Source: Rhynchospora pubera
Taxonomy: Eukaryota > Streptophyta > Magnoliopsida > Poales > Cyperaceae
Direction: 5' to 3'
Assembly: GCA_028095005.1 (NCBI GenBank)
Contig: CM051460.1
Span: 159,955,461 to 160,019,460 of the forward strand
Length of the DNA stretch: 64,000 nucleotides
Shown in pieces: positions 12,026 through 23,400 of the stretch. The position numbers and the translations under genes are program-made. Under the pieces are notes generated by a model. That model saw only the letters and a program-made list of their open reading frames with translations. It was not told where the DNA came from and did no database searches. The stretch's first letter is position 1, and every line of letters begins with the position of its first letter.

Positions 12026-13291
12026 TAGAGATAGAGATAATAGATTTTACTGCCTGACAAGCAATTTATCCCACAACTATAGAAGTATAAATCATTTTTG
12101 TATACTTTGAGAATATTTTCTTTTATGTCTTTCCTTGTGTACAGTCAGAATCGTTTTGTATTACATCTATTTAGTGTTGCATATAAAAGAGTAGGTGGTG
12201 AACGCGGTGGACAGCATGCTTCTTACGGGAACAACATTTTTCGTATGTTTCACTTTTTTTCTTTTAATGAAAATTACAGCTAATAATTAAAACTAATAAT
12301 TCTTCTTACATGACATCGCTTGTTGTTAAATATTCAGGGAAAATTTACAAATGATAAAGTTCCACACGTAAGTTCTGATGGTACATTGTTAATTCCTATC
12401 TGGCTGCGTTATTAATCTTGTGGTCTTGTGACTATGATTAAGTGCCTATGTAGGCATTTTGAAAAAGTCGCAAGAGCATCATCGTAGAGTCGAAGTTAGG
12501 AAGTTTTATTTTATCTGGCGATAGGTTTGAATAGTCAACTAAATGGTTCAGCTTCTAACTAATTTGTCAAATTGCACCAACTGAGCAGACTATCCTCTAC
12601 CAGGATCCAATGTAGAGTAACTTGAGTCAATCCACTACGGCTGGTACCGTCTACGACATGGTGTGGTGACCCAACGACAATAACTGTACTATTTTTTTTT
12701 ATTGAGGAATTGATTAATATAAACCTACTCATTTGTTAATATAAGCTTCCTGATTATTATTATTATTTGGAGATACTCAAATGCTTGATTCTCACTTTGC
12801 ATAAATTCAAAGAATCAAATTTAATATATTTCTTTACACTAAAAATCAGGTGCAAAAATATTGAGAGCCTCTAACTTTGCTTTTTTCATGTAGGTGTGAC
12901 CGTACGAATAATACATTTTTCGTTGTAAATTATTTGTAGCATTTTTATTCTCGTCGCTATCACTTTAATTGTTATTAATTAAAATTTCGAAGAGTTAAAG
13001 CAAAATAAGTAGGAACAATAGGTTGAGAATTACTTCACATGATGGGGATTATTATATAATAATTTAGATATCACGAGGTGGGTATTGGTACTGACATTTC
13101 ATATTTTATTTATATTTGCAATAATCACGTTACAGAATCTAAACTTATTTTAATAAGTTAAACTATAATATATATGAAACATACTACTCAATAAGTTAAG
13201 AGTTTATCTCTCATGATAGGTCCTATCAAATTTTCTAGACATCAAATCATGATGGATCACAACATAAATAGACGTTTAAATTTTCTACTGT
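12026..13291. other. Intergenic, AT-rich
   Basis: Sequence between the Helitron and the CACTA element. There is no sustained frame, no recognisable exon and no element edge. Confidence 0.4.
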
Positions 13292-15233
13292 CACTACTAG
13301 AATTTCGTTTATCTGTGTCGGAACACTGACATATTAGAGTCGCTAAATCAAGTAGCGACGTAGAAAGTAAAAAGCGGGCGGGAGGTCTTTTATTAGGCGT
13401 CAGTAGGCCGACACAGATTAGTTAGGACACATAAATATTCTAAAGAGAGACGCTCTCAAGTTTTGTGTAGGGACGCGAATATGTTGAATATCATTAGCGT
13501 CGGCATACCGACACGTAAAATTAAAGACACATATTAGTTGGAACACTCAGCGCCTTCAGACAAAGATGCTATCTTTTTTACAAGCACGCGTAATCTAAAG
13601 ATAATTAGAGTCGCTAGTTGACACATATAATTGGGAACGCTAAAAACAAATTAGTAAATTATTTCAATTAAAATTTGTTGGTAATCTAATATGTCGGTAT
13701 ACCGACGTATATAGAAAGATATATTTGATACAAATTATTTTATTTTTTGCAGTTCACCAATTTTAACATCATTCATTCACAACATATATAAACCCAATAC
13801 CCAAATTCACAGCATACATAAACCCAATACCCGAGTCCATTAACAAGTAAACCACAAATTCATTTAGAGAGAATTATTAATATTACATCGATCAATCAAG
13901 TAAATATTCAAAACAATATCCATCAAGTTCATTCGCACCATTTTTTTCAAACTGTAATAAAGAGTCATCATCGATACTTGATAGACAAAAACAAAATGCA
14001 GCAGGTGTTACATACGAAACCAAAAAGAAATGCATTATTTTGAAATAGCATAATATCATAATTATCTTATCGACCAACATTTTTTTAATAAAAATTTCCC
14101 CCTTATTTTGTTTGAAAATTATGAAAAATCCCCTAGGTAGGAGATTTATTGCTGTGATGTTTACAGAAGTAACAGTACTCATTGCTCAGTTCTGATATCA
14201 TTAGCAATATTTAGTGTTTGATAAATGATTCCACCCACAAAGCATGTGTTTACATTAAATTGCTTCTTTTTTATTTTGTCCAGTGAGCTGACATCTCTAA
14301 TATATGTAAACAATAATGTTGAAACTAATTATCAGACCACGACCTTTTTTTTTCTTTCCTTTACAAAAGTATCAGTTTGCTGTTGTTGCTTTATTTTCTC
14401 TTTTTTTTTTCTTTTGCTTTTGTAAACTTACCAGCTGTTGACCAGTTTCTTCTCTGAGGCGTACCTAAACTCTTCGTCACAAGTAGGATAAGAGGATCTA
14501 TAATAATCTCATACCGTACCTAAACACCCATCTCCATCAGAGTAGTTTCAAAATTGAACCCTTTTAGCCCTTTTACTGACTATTTCTTGCCATTTTTTCA
14601 TATTTATGCATGATGTGCGCACAATTTATACTCATGCAACCCCTGAAGACAAACAATTCATGATTTGTTGGTACATAACTGATCTACAAATCTAAACTCT
14701 CTATTGATGTGTGTGCATCGAGAAATAGTAAGAAATTATCAAAAAATGAACAAAAGTACAATAAATTAGCATTTTTCTTGGAAGCAACGAAATTGATCTA
14801 CCTTATCTAGCTCCATAATCGGATCTGAGATTTGTACCTTCTCTACCTTCTGACAGTCTATAGATGCTGTTGTTGGCTGCCCTCGTTGCTGCCGTCAAGT
14901 TACATGCATTCCACCAGTCGCCTCTGTCTCGACAGTGCCGAACACTACAAGAATTTGCTGCAAAGACGAGGTTAAAAATAAAGTTTTAACAAGTGCATAT
15001 TTACAGTTCTGCTAATATATTAAAAGACAATTTTGTACCATTGAGTGACATGCCACACATAAAAATCTGCAAATAAGAGGGAGAGTGAGATCGATTCGGC
15101 AGTGAGGTTTAGGAATTAAGCCGGAGCAACAGGGAGAAATGTTGATTCGAGCATAGAATTTATTTTAGATCTGTCCATAAAAAAGAGGTGGCGGCAATTT
15201 TTTCTTTTTACAGATGGCGCCAAACTTGATTGC

Positions 15234-15236
<3 letters not shown>

Positions 15237-15318
<82 letters not shown>
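15237..15318. repeat. (AT)41 microsatellite
   Basis: An uninterrupted 82-bp run of AT. It lies between two copies of TTTTACAGATGGC (near 15206 and 15318), so it expanded within or beside a small duplication. The apparent tyrosine/isoleucine frames across it are artefacts. Confidence 0.97.
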
Positions 15319-15321
<3 letters not shown>

Positions 15322-15531
15322 ACAGATGGCTCTAATTTTCCCAAATGAATCTCTTTTCTGGCGCCAATTTTTACCGCCAAAATTAAAATTTTTTATGAAA
15401 CTTTCCGTCATTGATTGACTCATATATTATTACTATATAAATTCATCATATTAATATAAAGAAAAATAATATTATGAAATATATTCATGTAATAATATTT
15501 CCGAGAATGAATATTATACTTTTTTAAATCA

Positions 15532-15830
15532 TACGTGCTTTAGCAATCTATTAGAGTTTAGAATAACTAATCTAGAAATTTTTTATATTGAAATCTCATT
15601 GACAATAGAAATTTTATTTTCTAACTAATTTTTGTGATTTTTAGAAACTTGCTATTATTGAATATTAAAAACTCTTCTGACGTAGTTTTTTAAATATCAT
15701 AACAAAAATAGCAAAAAATATATATATATAAATATGAAAGTCCTTTTCAATGAGATTTCAATGCAGATAACATATTTATTTGGAACACGAAATTCGAGAT
15801 TTCATTATTGTTAAAGTACGGATGACCCAT
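15532..15830. mobile_element. Worn foldback MITE remnant
   Basis: The arms CGTGCTTTAGCAATC and ATTGTTAAAGTACG are imperfect inverted repeats. The phrases ATTGAAATCTCATTG and CAATGAGATTTCAAT are shared, inverted, with the intact foldbacks at 7657 and 36849. No clear target duplication remains. Confidence 0.5.
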
Positions 15831-15939
15831 GCTTTTGTGAAAGTACAATATGCAAGCTCACGTATTATTATTTTTTAAATATATGACATACGTATACATT
15901 TTAATTCATAAAGAAAATTAATATTACTTTATAACCAAG

Positions 15940-16235
15940 GCTAATGTCCAATTCGTTCTCGAATTTTGAAGATCAAACGACTAATTCAAACCGTTCAATT
16001 TGGCTTTTATATTTTTCGAGTATATTTATATATATATTTTTTTTTTCAGAATTTTAGAAAAGCATCGATTTTAACAAAAATTATGAATATTTTGAATAAC
16101 GATGTATAAAAGTCTGAACAAATAGTAAAAAAAAAATCACAAAAATATAGAATTCGTTTATACTAGACTTTAATAGAAAGAGTATATGAAATGATTTCGA
16201 TCGATCATTTGAACTTTCGAATTTGAAATTAGATC
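15940..16235. mobile_element. Second worn foldback MITE remnant
   Basis: The left part contains TTCAAACCGTTCAAT and the right part contains GATCGATCATTTGAA with the ATAGTAAAAAAA core, the same order as in the better-preserved foldbacks. Outer ends are not resolvable. Confidence 0.4.
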
Positions 16236-17061
16236 GGGTTTGACGGAATGCGCCCTCCATTTTTTTTTCCCTTTCCACGGTCTACAATATCAGGACTTGC
16301 ACAAAAACTTATAATGGTTGAAATTCACATTTTGTTTTATCATTCTAATATAATTCTTAAATCTTACTTCGTTGAAAATTCCAAAAAAAATAAAAAATCT
16401 ACCATCAGAATGGTTCATGAGATCTCGTGGTTCATTTGGGCACTTACACTAGAATTGTGCATCGTAAGACGTTTAATTGAATGATGATTAGTGAACTTGA
16501 CAGCCATTATGAATCTAACATATATAAAAGTCTGCTATCTTTTCAAATGAGACTCTCTCACTCTTGTTGCAATTTTGTTTCCCTTTTCTATCAGATGTCT
16601 AATGCAATTACAAATGTTCAAAAATTTTCAAAAATAATTGTGCAATTTAGGAAAGTCTGCTATCTTTTGTTTCTCTTATAAATTTTGTGAAAGTATTTCA
16701 TACATGTTGCCAATTAAACGCATTAAGCTGCAGAATTCATGTCTTGACATATATTAATGAGTAAAACTAATATTTGTAGAATAAATGTGGTAACAGGACG
16801 TTATGGGCAACAACTCCACTTATATTATGTCAAAGTGGTCCTCCTCAGCATCTGAAATTATATATATTTGTTCAAGTTTTGAATTTCTAATTGGTGTTCT
16901 ACTATCATTTTTTTTTGTTTCAGCTTAATTCTAATCAAGCTCAGAAAACAACAATAAATGAACCAAGTGGGTGCAAAGTAAATGGCATCTTTTTCAAGAT
17001 AGTTTTGGTTATTATCAACTGCAATCTTAAAATAGTTTCAACAATATGACCTGAAAATGTC

Positions 17062-17824
17062 CAACATTACAAAAAGCTGAATGATGAGTAGGTTATAGGA
17101 TTGCTAAGGGGGCCACAGGTCAGAGACCCAGTGATAGAGAGAGCATCATTGCTAATGTATGAATTGTATATCTTAGTTGCTCAAATCCATGGTATTAAGG
17201 ATGCTACATCAATTTACTTTTTTTTTTCTTCCTCGTTCATTACAGATGGTTCGTCACAATGACTATAATAATGAAAAGTATGCCAAAGAATTTGGTACCA
17301 AAATCACTGACGAGCTCATCACTGTAGATGCCCGTGTACTGCCACCACCTAAAGTATTGCTTCTTCTTTAAATCATGTTTCTTTCTTTTTCCTCATTAAC
17401 TCTAGCTTTCTCTAATGATGACTAAATGATGCTAATTTTCAGTTAAAGTATATTGAATCTGGCAGAGAAAAAACATGCATTCCTGGTATGCTAATTTTCA
17501 ACTTTTAATTTTCAACTTTTAATTTTCTCTATATCATTTGGATAAATACATAAAGATATTTTCCATCATCAAAACAAAGGTTTTAGAGAAAACAAAATAC
17601 AAAAGTATAAGAAAATAAATAAAATTCCAACAAATGAAGTTACAAAACTGTACAGACAATCTTATGATCTAGAACATAGTTCAATAGTTTTTGCAATGTC
17701 TATTCAGAAAATGGTCAGAGGTACTGTTGAAAAGTGGACCTGCGTGAGCTTTTCTCTCTTATGTCTGGAGGGAATCAAGAGATTTAGTGATGATCTTTTA
17801 CAGATGTGCAACAACTTTGGTATG
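17062..17824 (+). pseudogene. ARGONAUTE (AGO5-like) fragment captured in the CACTA element
   Basis: Four consecutive exon pieces of an ARGONAUTE gene lie here with introns. Piece 1 (about 17062-17157) has YKKLNDE and then an in-frame TAG at 17089-17091 followed by VIGLLRG. Piece 2 (17246-17353) contains YAKEFGTKI and VDARVLPPP. Piece 3 (17443-17485) reads LKYIESGREKTCIP. Piece 4 (17708-17824) contains KMVRGTVEKWTCVSFS and QMCNNFGM. In plant AGO proteins these phrases occur in this order from the end of PAZ through linker 2 into MID. The wording WTCVSFS is closer to AGO5/MEL1 than to AGO1 (from memory). The PIWI catalytic part is absent and an early stop is present, so it is non-coding as protein. 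Retained introns show DNA-level capture, not retroposition. Confidence 0.85.
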
Positions 17825-19278
17825 GTACTTGCAATTTCTTTCACAAAATATATTGATATTTTTCTTTATTTTCCTATTTCATACATCCATAGGCTAAAAT
17901 TCCTTGTATAATGTTATGTTTTTCTTTCCTGAAGGTATTCAACTGACAGCATACTACCAATTCTCGCATGGATAGCCTTGATAGAAATGAAAAGACTGAG
18001 AAATATTTACATGGACTGTCATGATCTTAAATGTCGCTTGTAATCCTACCTGAATTTTAGTGGCTCTTATGGTACAAGTCTTTATTTTTAGATTTATTCT
18101 TTTGTTTAGATTGATTTTAATCTCCGTTTTTTTTCTTAGAATTATGCTTCCTTTGTGGTTGTATCAAACATATGCATATGTCTATAATTTTCATTTAATG
18201 TACACTCTGAATGTTGTTTTTTTAAGTTCAATAAAATTTAGCATGTGTTTTGTTTAATAAATATTTGTGTGATTTTGTTTGATTCAATGTGAATAATGTG
18301 TATGATTGAAAATTCTAAATAGCTGTGAATAATTAAAATCGTATGAATTAAATAGTGTGGTACCAAATTGGTATCGAAAAAAATTGAATAGCTGTATAAA
18401 TGTAATTGATGTGGATATCAACAATTGTGTCGAAATATCGACACATTTGATCTAATATATAGCAATGCACAAATACACGAATATACTGTGGGCCCCGCTA
18501 AATTCTTACAATAAATTTTATGGGTCGGTGAGCAAAAGCGTCGCTATACCGACTATAATAGAATGTGGGTCCTGCTATATTTTGACAATATATTATATGG
18601 ATCGCTGATCAAACGCGTCGCTATACCGACTATGATAGATTGTGGGCCCTGATAAATTCTGAAAATATATTATCTGGGTCGCTTACTTAAGGTGTCGGTA
18701 TGTCGACATAGTAACCTCTAAATAGAGACGCGCTTACTGTTTGAATAAGCGATCAGAGAACAACGTATGTGTCGTTGTACCGACACAGATATAGGGACGC
18801 GCTAAGTAATCCGCGTCGTCCCGACACAAATGTTTATTATTAGCGGCTAGGTTATCGGTGTCGCTTAGGGAGCGTCTCTAAGTTGACATAGATAGCTTTT
18901 CGTGTCGGAATACGGACGCCTATTGGCGAAGCAAATAACTGGCATTCTAGTAGTGTGTTTATCCTCCTCATACTTTGTATTTTTCATTTCAAGTGTCTAC
19001 TAAAGTTTCAAGTTTTACAGAATTGTCAGCACATATGCAAAAACACTATAAGTATTTTTTTTTTTTTTTTGCGATAACGAGAAATGCAAATACATATATA
19101 GATATATCTTTCTAGAATATTCAAGTTTTAATTTCAGAAGCAAATGGGAATGAAAATTTGCATCCTTATCCTATCTTAATATTTTCCTATTCATATATAT
19201 GGCTAGAGAAATGTATGAGGTTTTAAAATCTATATAAAAACTAAGAACGAGGATGACTGATAGATAAATAAAGTTGGA

Positions 19279-19435
19279 GGGTGCGTTTGGATAGTTGGAA
19301 GAAAGAAGAAGAAGAAGGAAGAAGAAGAAAAAAAATTATAAACAATCCAAACTCTTCACAAAGTTACACACTTCCCAATACTTCTTCCCACTTCTTCCAT
19401 TCTTCCCTTCTTCCCACACCAATCCAAACGGAGCC
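19279..19435. mobile_element. Tourist-like MITE (157 bp), GTTTGGAT family
   Basis: The left end GGGTGCGTTTGGAT and right end ATCCAAACGGAGCC are inverted repeats, with GGA flanking on both sides (19276-19278 and 19436-19438). The body contains ATTATAAACAATCCAAACTC and CACTTCCCAATACTTCTTCC, shared with copies near 27.0, 27.2 and 59.2 kb. Confidence 0.75.
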
Positions 19436-19438
19436 GGA

Positions 19439-20340
19439 GATATAATAAAATCATGATTTCAAATTTGCATATGAACTAATTTTTATCGGTCGCATTAAAG
19501 CCAAATGTGCCCCAGCATGATGGACAAAACATTTAGCGGTTTTCAAAATGGAGTTGTGGAATTGTATAAGGGTCTTTTTGCACTTTTTTTTCCTAAAGAA
19601 AGCATTAGGCTCTATTTTCTCCGATTTAAAAAGACCAACATTTTAATACTAAGCTTTTAAAATATTCCGTTTTATCATCGATAAAATTTGAATAAGTGAT
19701 TTCCTAACTATATAGCACTATCGTTTTATCACTAATATTGTTTTATCTCCAAAACCGTTAAAATATATTTTTAAAAATTAATAATTTATAAGAGCTTTTT
19801 ATTCGTGTTAATAGTAAAAAAAAGATATTAGATTATTGTTGTGTTAATAATTGAATAAAAGAGTTAAAATTCAAAAATGCCGATAGGATATTTTATCAAC
19901 TGTTTTATCATCGATTAAAAAATTAACAACGAATCACTCGAATCACGAAACTAAGCGAGTCACATTTTTGAAACTTTGATTAAGCATTCATAGTAAAAAT
20001 TTGAATTTTGAAACCACGGCCGTTTGATTTTTACCGATTAAATTTTTTTTCAGTTTCGAAATGAAAATGGATTAGAATTTCACATTCCAGCCGTTCTAAA
20101 TTTAGTTAGTATTTATTAAAAATTTAATTTAGAAATTCAGTAAAAAAAATACAGTTTTATTACTATCCTGATCCGTTTAACGATGCCACCTGCCACCTGC
20201 CATAGAATGTGTCCGACCCGCAACAGGAACCGACAACAAGATATAATCTTTTTGAAAAAAGTCAAACAAAAACAAAAGAAGGGTATTTCCGTATTTTAAC
20301 GAAAACAGAGCGCTTGAGCCACTTCCCGTCGCTGCAAGAA
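19439..20340. other. Upstream region of the methylesterase-like gene
   Basis: Mostly AT-rich sequence without a gene. Base composition rises in C from about 20160 towards the gene start, consistent with a proximal promoter. Confidence 0.4.
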
Positions 20341-20343
20341 CCA

Positions 20344-20349
20344 TATAAG
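20344..20349 (+). promoter_or_regulatory. TATA-like box of the methylesterase-like gene
   Basis: TATAAG in the context CCATATAAGTATGC, about 130 bp before the ATG at 20477, followed by a CT-rich leader typical of plant 5' ends. Position and context support it; there is no transcript evidence. Confidence 0.4.
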
Positions 20350-20476
20350 TATGCTTCCACTTTCTTTCCCTCCACCGACCGCTTCTTCCACTTCCAAAAT
20401 CTCCGATCAACCCAAAACCCCATCTCACAATTTCGAAATACCTAAAATACCCCTCTCATAACCCTTCTTCTCTCCC

Positions 20477-23400
20477 ATGGGCCTTCTCATGTCTTGCTTC
20501 TCCGAGCAAGCTTCGGAGGCCGCCGGAGGCAATACCAAGCGCCGTCGACACCCGCCTCCTCCGCCTGGTGCTTCTCGGAGAAGAGGCAGCGTGAGGCTGA
20601 GGGACGACGAGGCGGCGGCGATCCAGGAGCTTGCTCAGGCGGCCGCCGCTGCCATCATACAACAGCAACAACAAAATGGCGGATCGGCCTTGGCGCCACC
20701 GTTTGATCGATCGACTTCTCTGAGGTACCAGAAGAAGCAATCTGGAACTGGTGGTGATTTGCCGAGGAGCATGAGCACTCGGCCGAGATTGGCCGGCGAA
20801 CCTCTTGTTCAGCCTCAACAGCTTCTTACTCAGGTTTGGATTCTGACATTTGAATTTCCGTTTTTTAGTTTCGTACGTATAACTGTATAAGGTTTTTGAG
20901 GCGTGGAGAATTAACAAATTGGCGCCAATTAGTACAATCTAGAGTTAACATGGCATCTGTGTAATTTTCCTTTTTCGGCAGGGCACCTAAATTTAGGAAA
21001 TCGTGAGTAGGTAATACAAGATCTATATGGTTTGGCTGATTTATTGCATCTGCTCTCTTATAGTTGTTGGTCAAGACGTCAAGTTACAAAACTGATCATG
21101 TTTAAGGAATATCACCTTTTCTTTAAGTGGTCTTTTTAAAATTGACTAGAAATAGCACCTTTTTTTTTTCAAAAAACTTCAAATAATAAAGAATGGGAAA
21201 AAATTATAAATCAGATATTTTTTTTCTTTATTTTGTTTCTTGGCTCTTGTTATTGGTAGTTCCAACCTCGTGTTGTTTCTAGTCAAGTTGCAAAGTCCTT
21301 AAGTATCAACATTCGCATCTGAAACTTTGAAAACTATTCCCTACTACTCAAAATTGATCTTTTGTTAAGTTAACGTCATATTATGTTCTTCTTGAGAAAC
21401 AACATGGTTATGCAATATGATAAATGTTCCTGTGATCTGTGCTTGACTTTGTCATAATGAAAAGGGTAAAACATGTTAGTATAGTGAGAATAGGATATTA
21501 TTATGAATTTGAATTTATCATCCGTCTACATGGAAATTTTCTACAAGCCAATTCTGACTTCTTTATTTTTGAAACCTCCTGGCAGTCTTTTTCACTGTCT
21601 GTTTTCTTTGTTTGTTTGTTTTTGACCTATACTTTTTGATAGCCAACAAATTCTGATATGTCAGATTATTCCAGCTTTCTTAATGTATTTTATTTATTAC
21701 ATGGGCCAGTCTGGTGTGTCATGTCATATGAACAAAATGAAGCAATAATTATTAATATTATCATTTATACAATTTTAGAAACTTTGTAGCTTATGTTTTA
21801 CCAGTATTATGGCTTACGCTCTAATCAGCAGCGGTCTGATGGGAATTTAGTATACAATAGAATGAAATAGGGATAATTTTGAATTGTAGTATAATGATCT
21901 GAAGGCAATGTTTGCGGACGAGATTTTAATTACAAAAGGTTAGAAATATTCAAATTGATATTCGAGTTTACAAAATACAGAGCTCAAAAGAGTTGGAATG
22001 ATATGAAATAGAAATATAGATTCAGTGAATAACAATAAAGAAGTAGCCACATATTTTACTTCAGTGGAACCTAACTGTCATCATCCTGCTGGCGAGGATG
22101 ACAGCAAAATGGTTTCGTTATTTTCTCTGCAAATTGCAAATGCTTTAAATACCTCATATCCACTTGAGATTTGGTGTCGCCAGTTTCTGATTGAACTAAT
22201 TCCCTCTTTGTTCTCTGCTTCTGGCCATACATGACGCAAATTCTGATTCCATTTTCGTGCTTAAGGGTTTCAGGAGAGATCATGGTTTTAGATAAACTAA
22301 AGTTTCTTTTCTTGTTAGATGCATAACTCATTTGTACCTAGCTTAAAAACAAACTGAGCAGTCATGTTTGATGCATTAAAAAAATTCAAAACAAACTTCT
22401 TATGCTGTAGTGTATAGTAGTTTGAAAACGGGAGAGAGAATTTTATCTGTACTTTTGATTTCAAACAGGATGTAAAAGCTGATGAGTTAGAAACAAACAT
22501 TATAGTACTGGTACATGGAGGTGGGTTTGGTGCCTGGTGCTGGTACAAGAGCATTTCACTTCTTGAAGATAGTGGGTTCAAAGTCAATGCTATTGATCTT
22601 GCCGGTTCTGGGGTCAATTCTTCAGATACCAACGCAATCACTAGTCTTTCTGAATATGTAAAGCCGCTCACCACTTTCCTCGAGTCTCTGACTGAACACC
22701 AAAAGGTTTGCTGAATTTACTTTCTTAAATGTAATTTTTGCCCAAGTTGAAACAGAGTTATAGTTCCAAAGTCGATCCCTTTTCAAGACTATGTTAAATT
22801 TCTTTTTTACAAGTCAGACTCTTTATCTTGACCCTTTTTGTGCAAATGATATTGGACATTCCTCATGTTTGCAAACTCGTAAATCGTTTTACTAGTTATA
22901 TAATTTGCATGTGTTACGGGTTTTGGTTGGGAGTAGAAGGAAGAAGATAGACAGAGAGATAAGAGAGAGATAGAGATAAAGGAAAGACTATTTGTTATTG
23001 ATTTCTGCTTAATTTCTCATACAATACTTCAGCTCAATATATAGAGCATTTCTAATATGGAAATAACTAAAAATACAGCAACAATCGTAAACTAAGGAAA
23101 GATGCATAATAAGGAAAGATACATAATATCAGATTATATTTAATAAATCTGATTTTAATGGAAACTAGAATCTAAATTATATAATCTATTATATTATTTC
23201 CTTGGCTCATAACATTTCCCCCCTCCATGAGGTTCAGCTTGTCCTCAAGCTGAAAAAAATGCAAATATTATCCAGGCGCTCCTTGGATAGTCAACAATGA
23301 TGAATTCTCATATTCATCATCGTTCATGACTAGTAGAAAGAATGCAGCTTCTTTGTGTATTGCTCATCACAATTGAAGCACAAGCCCTTCTGTTGTTGTC

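Larger units (their letters stand above)
13292..18955. mobile_element. Non-autonomous CACTA (CMC) transposon (5.66 kb)
   Basis: The left end CACTACTAGAAT is matched by the inverted ATTCTAGTAGTG at the right end, and the 3-bp duplication TGT flanks both sides (13289-13291 and 18956-18958). Subterminal regions (about 13310-13740 and 18420-18930) are filled with short dyad repeats such as GTCGGTATACCGAC in both orientations, the usual CACTA transposase-binding layout. No TNPA/TNPD-like coding is visible, so the element is non-autonomous. The interior holds a long AT microsatellite, two worn foldback elements and a broken ARGONAUTE segment. Confidence 0.9.

Noticed and set aside
14943..14953. CACTACAAGAA, a canonical CACTA terminus inside the larger CACTA element
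   Set aside because: No inverted partner TTCTTGTAGTG and no TSD found in the window; an 11-bp match alone is not enough.
15165..15423. Several frames with long YIYIYI runs
   Set aside because: They are readings of the (AT)41 microsatellite.
20456..20917. 153-residue minus-strand frame
   Set aside because: It is the antisense of methylesterase exon 1, whose plus-strand frame joins cleanly to four further conserved exons.
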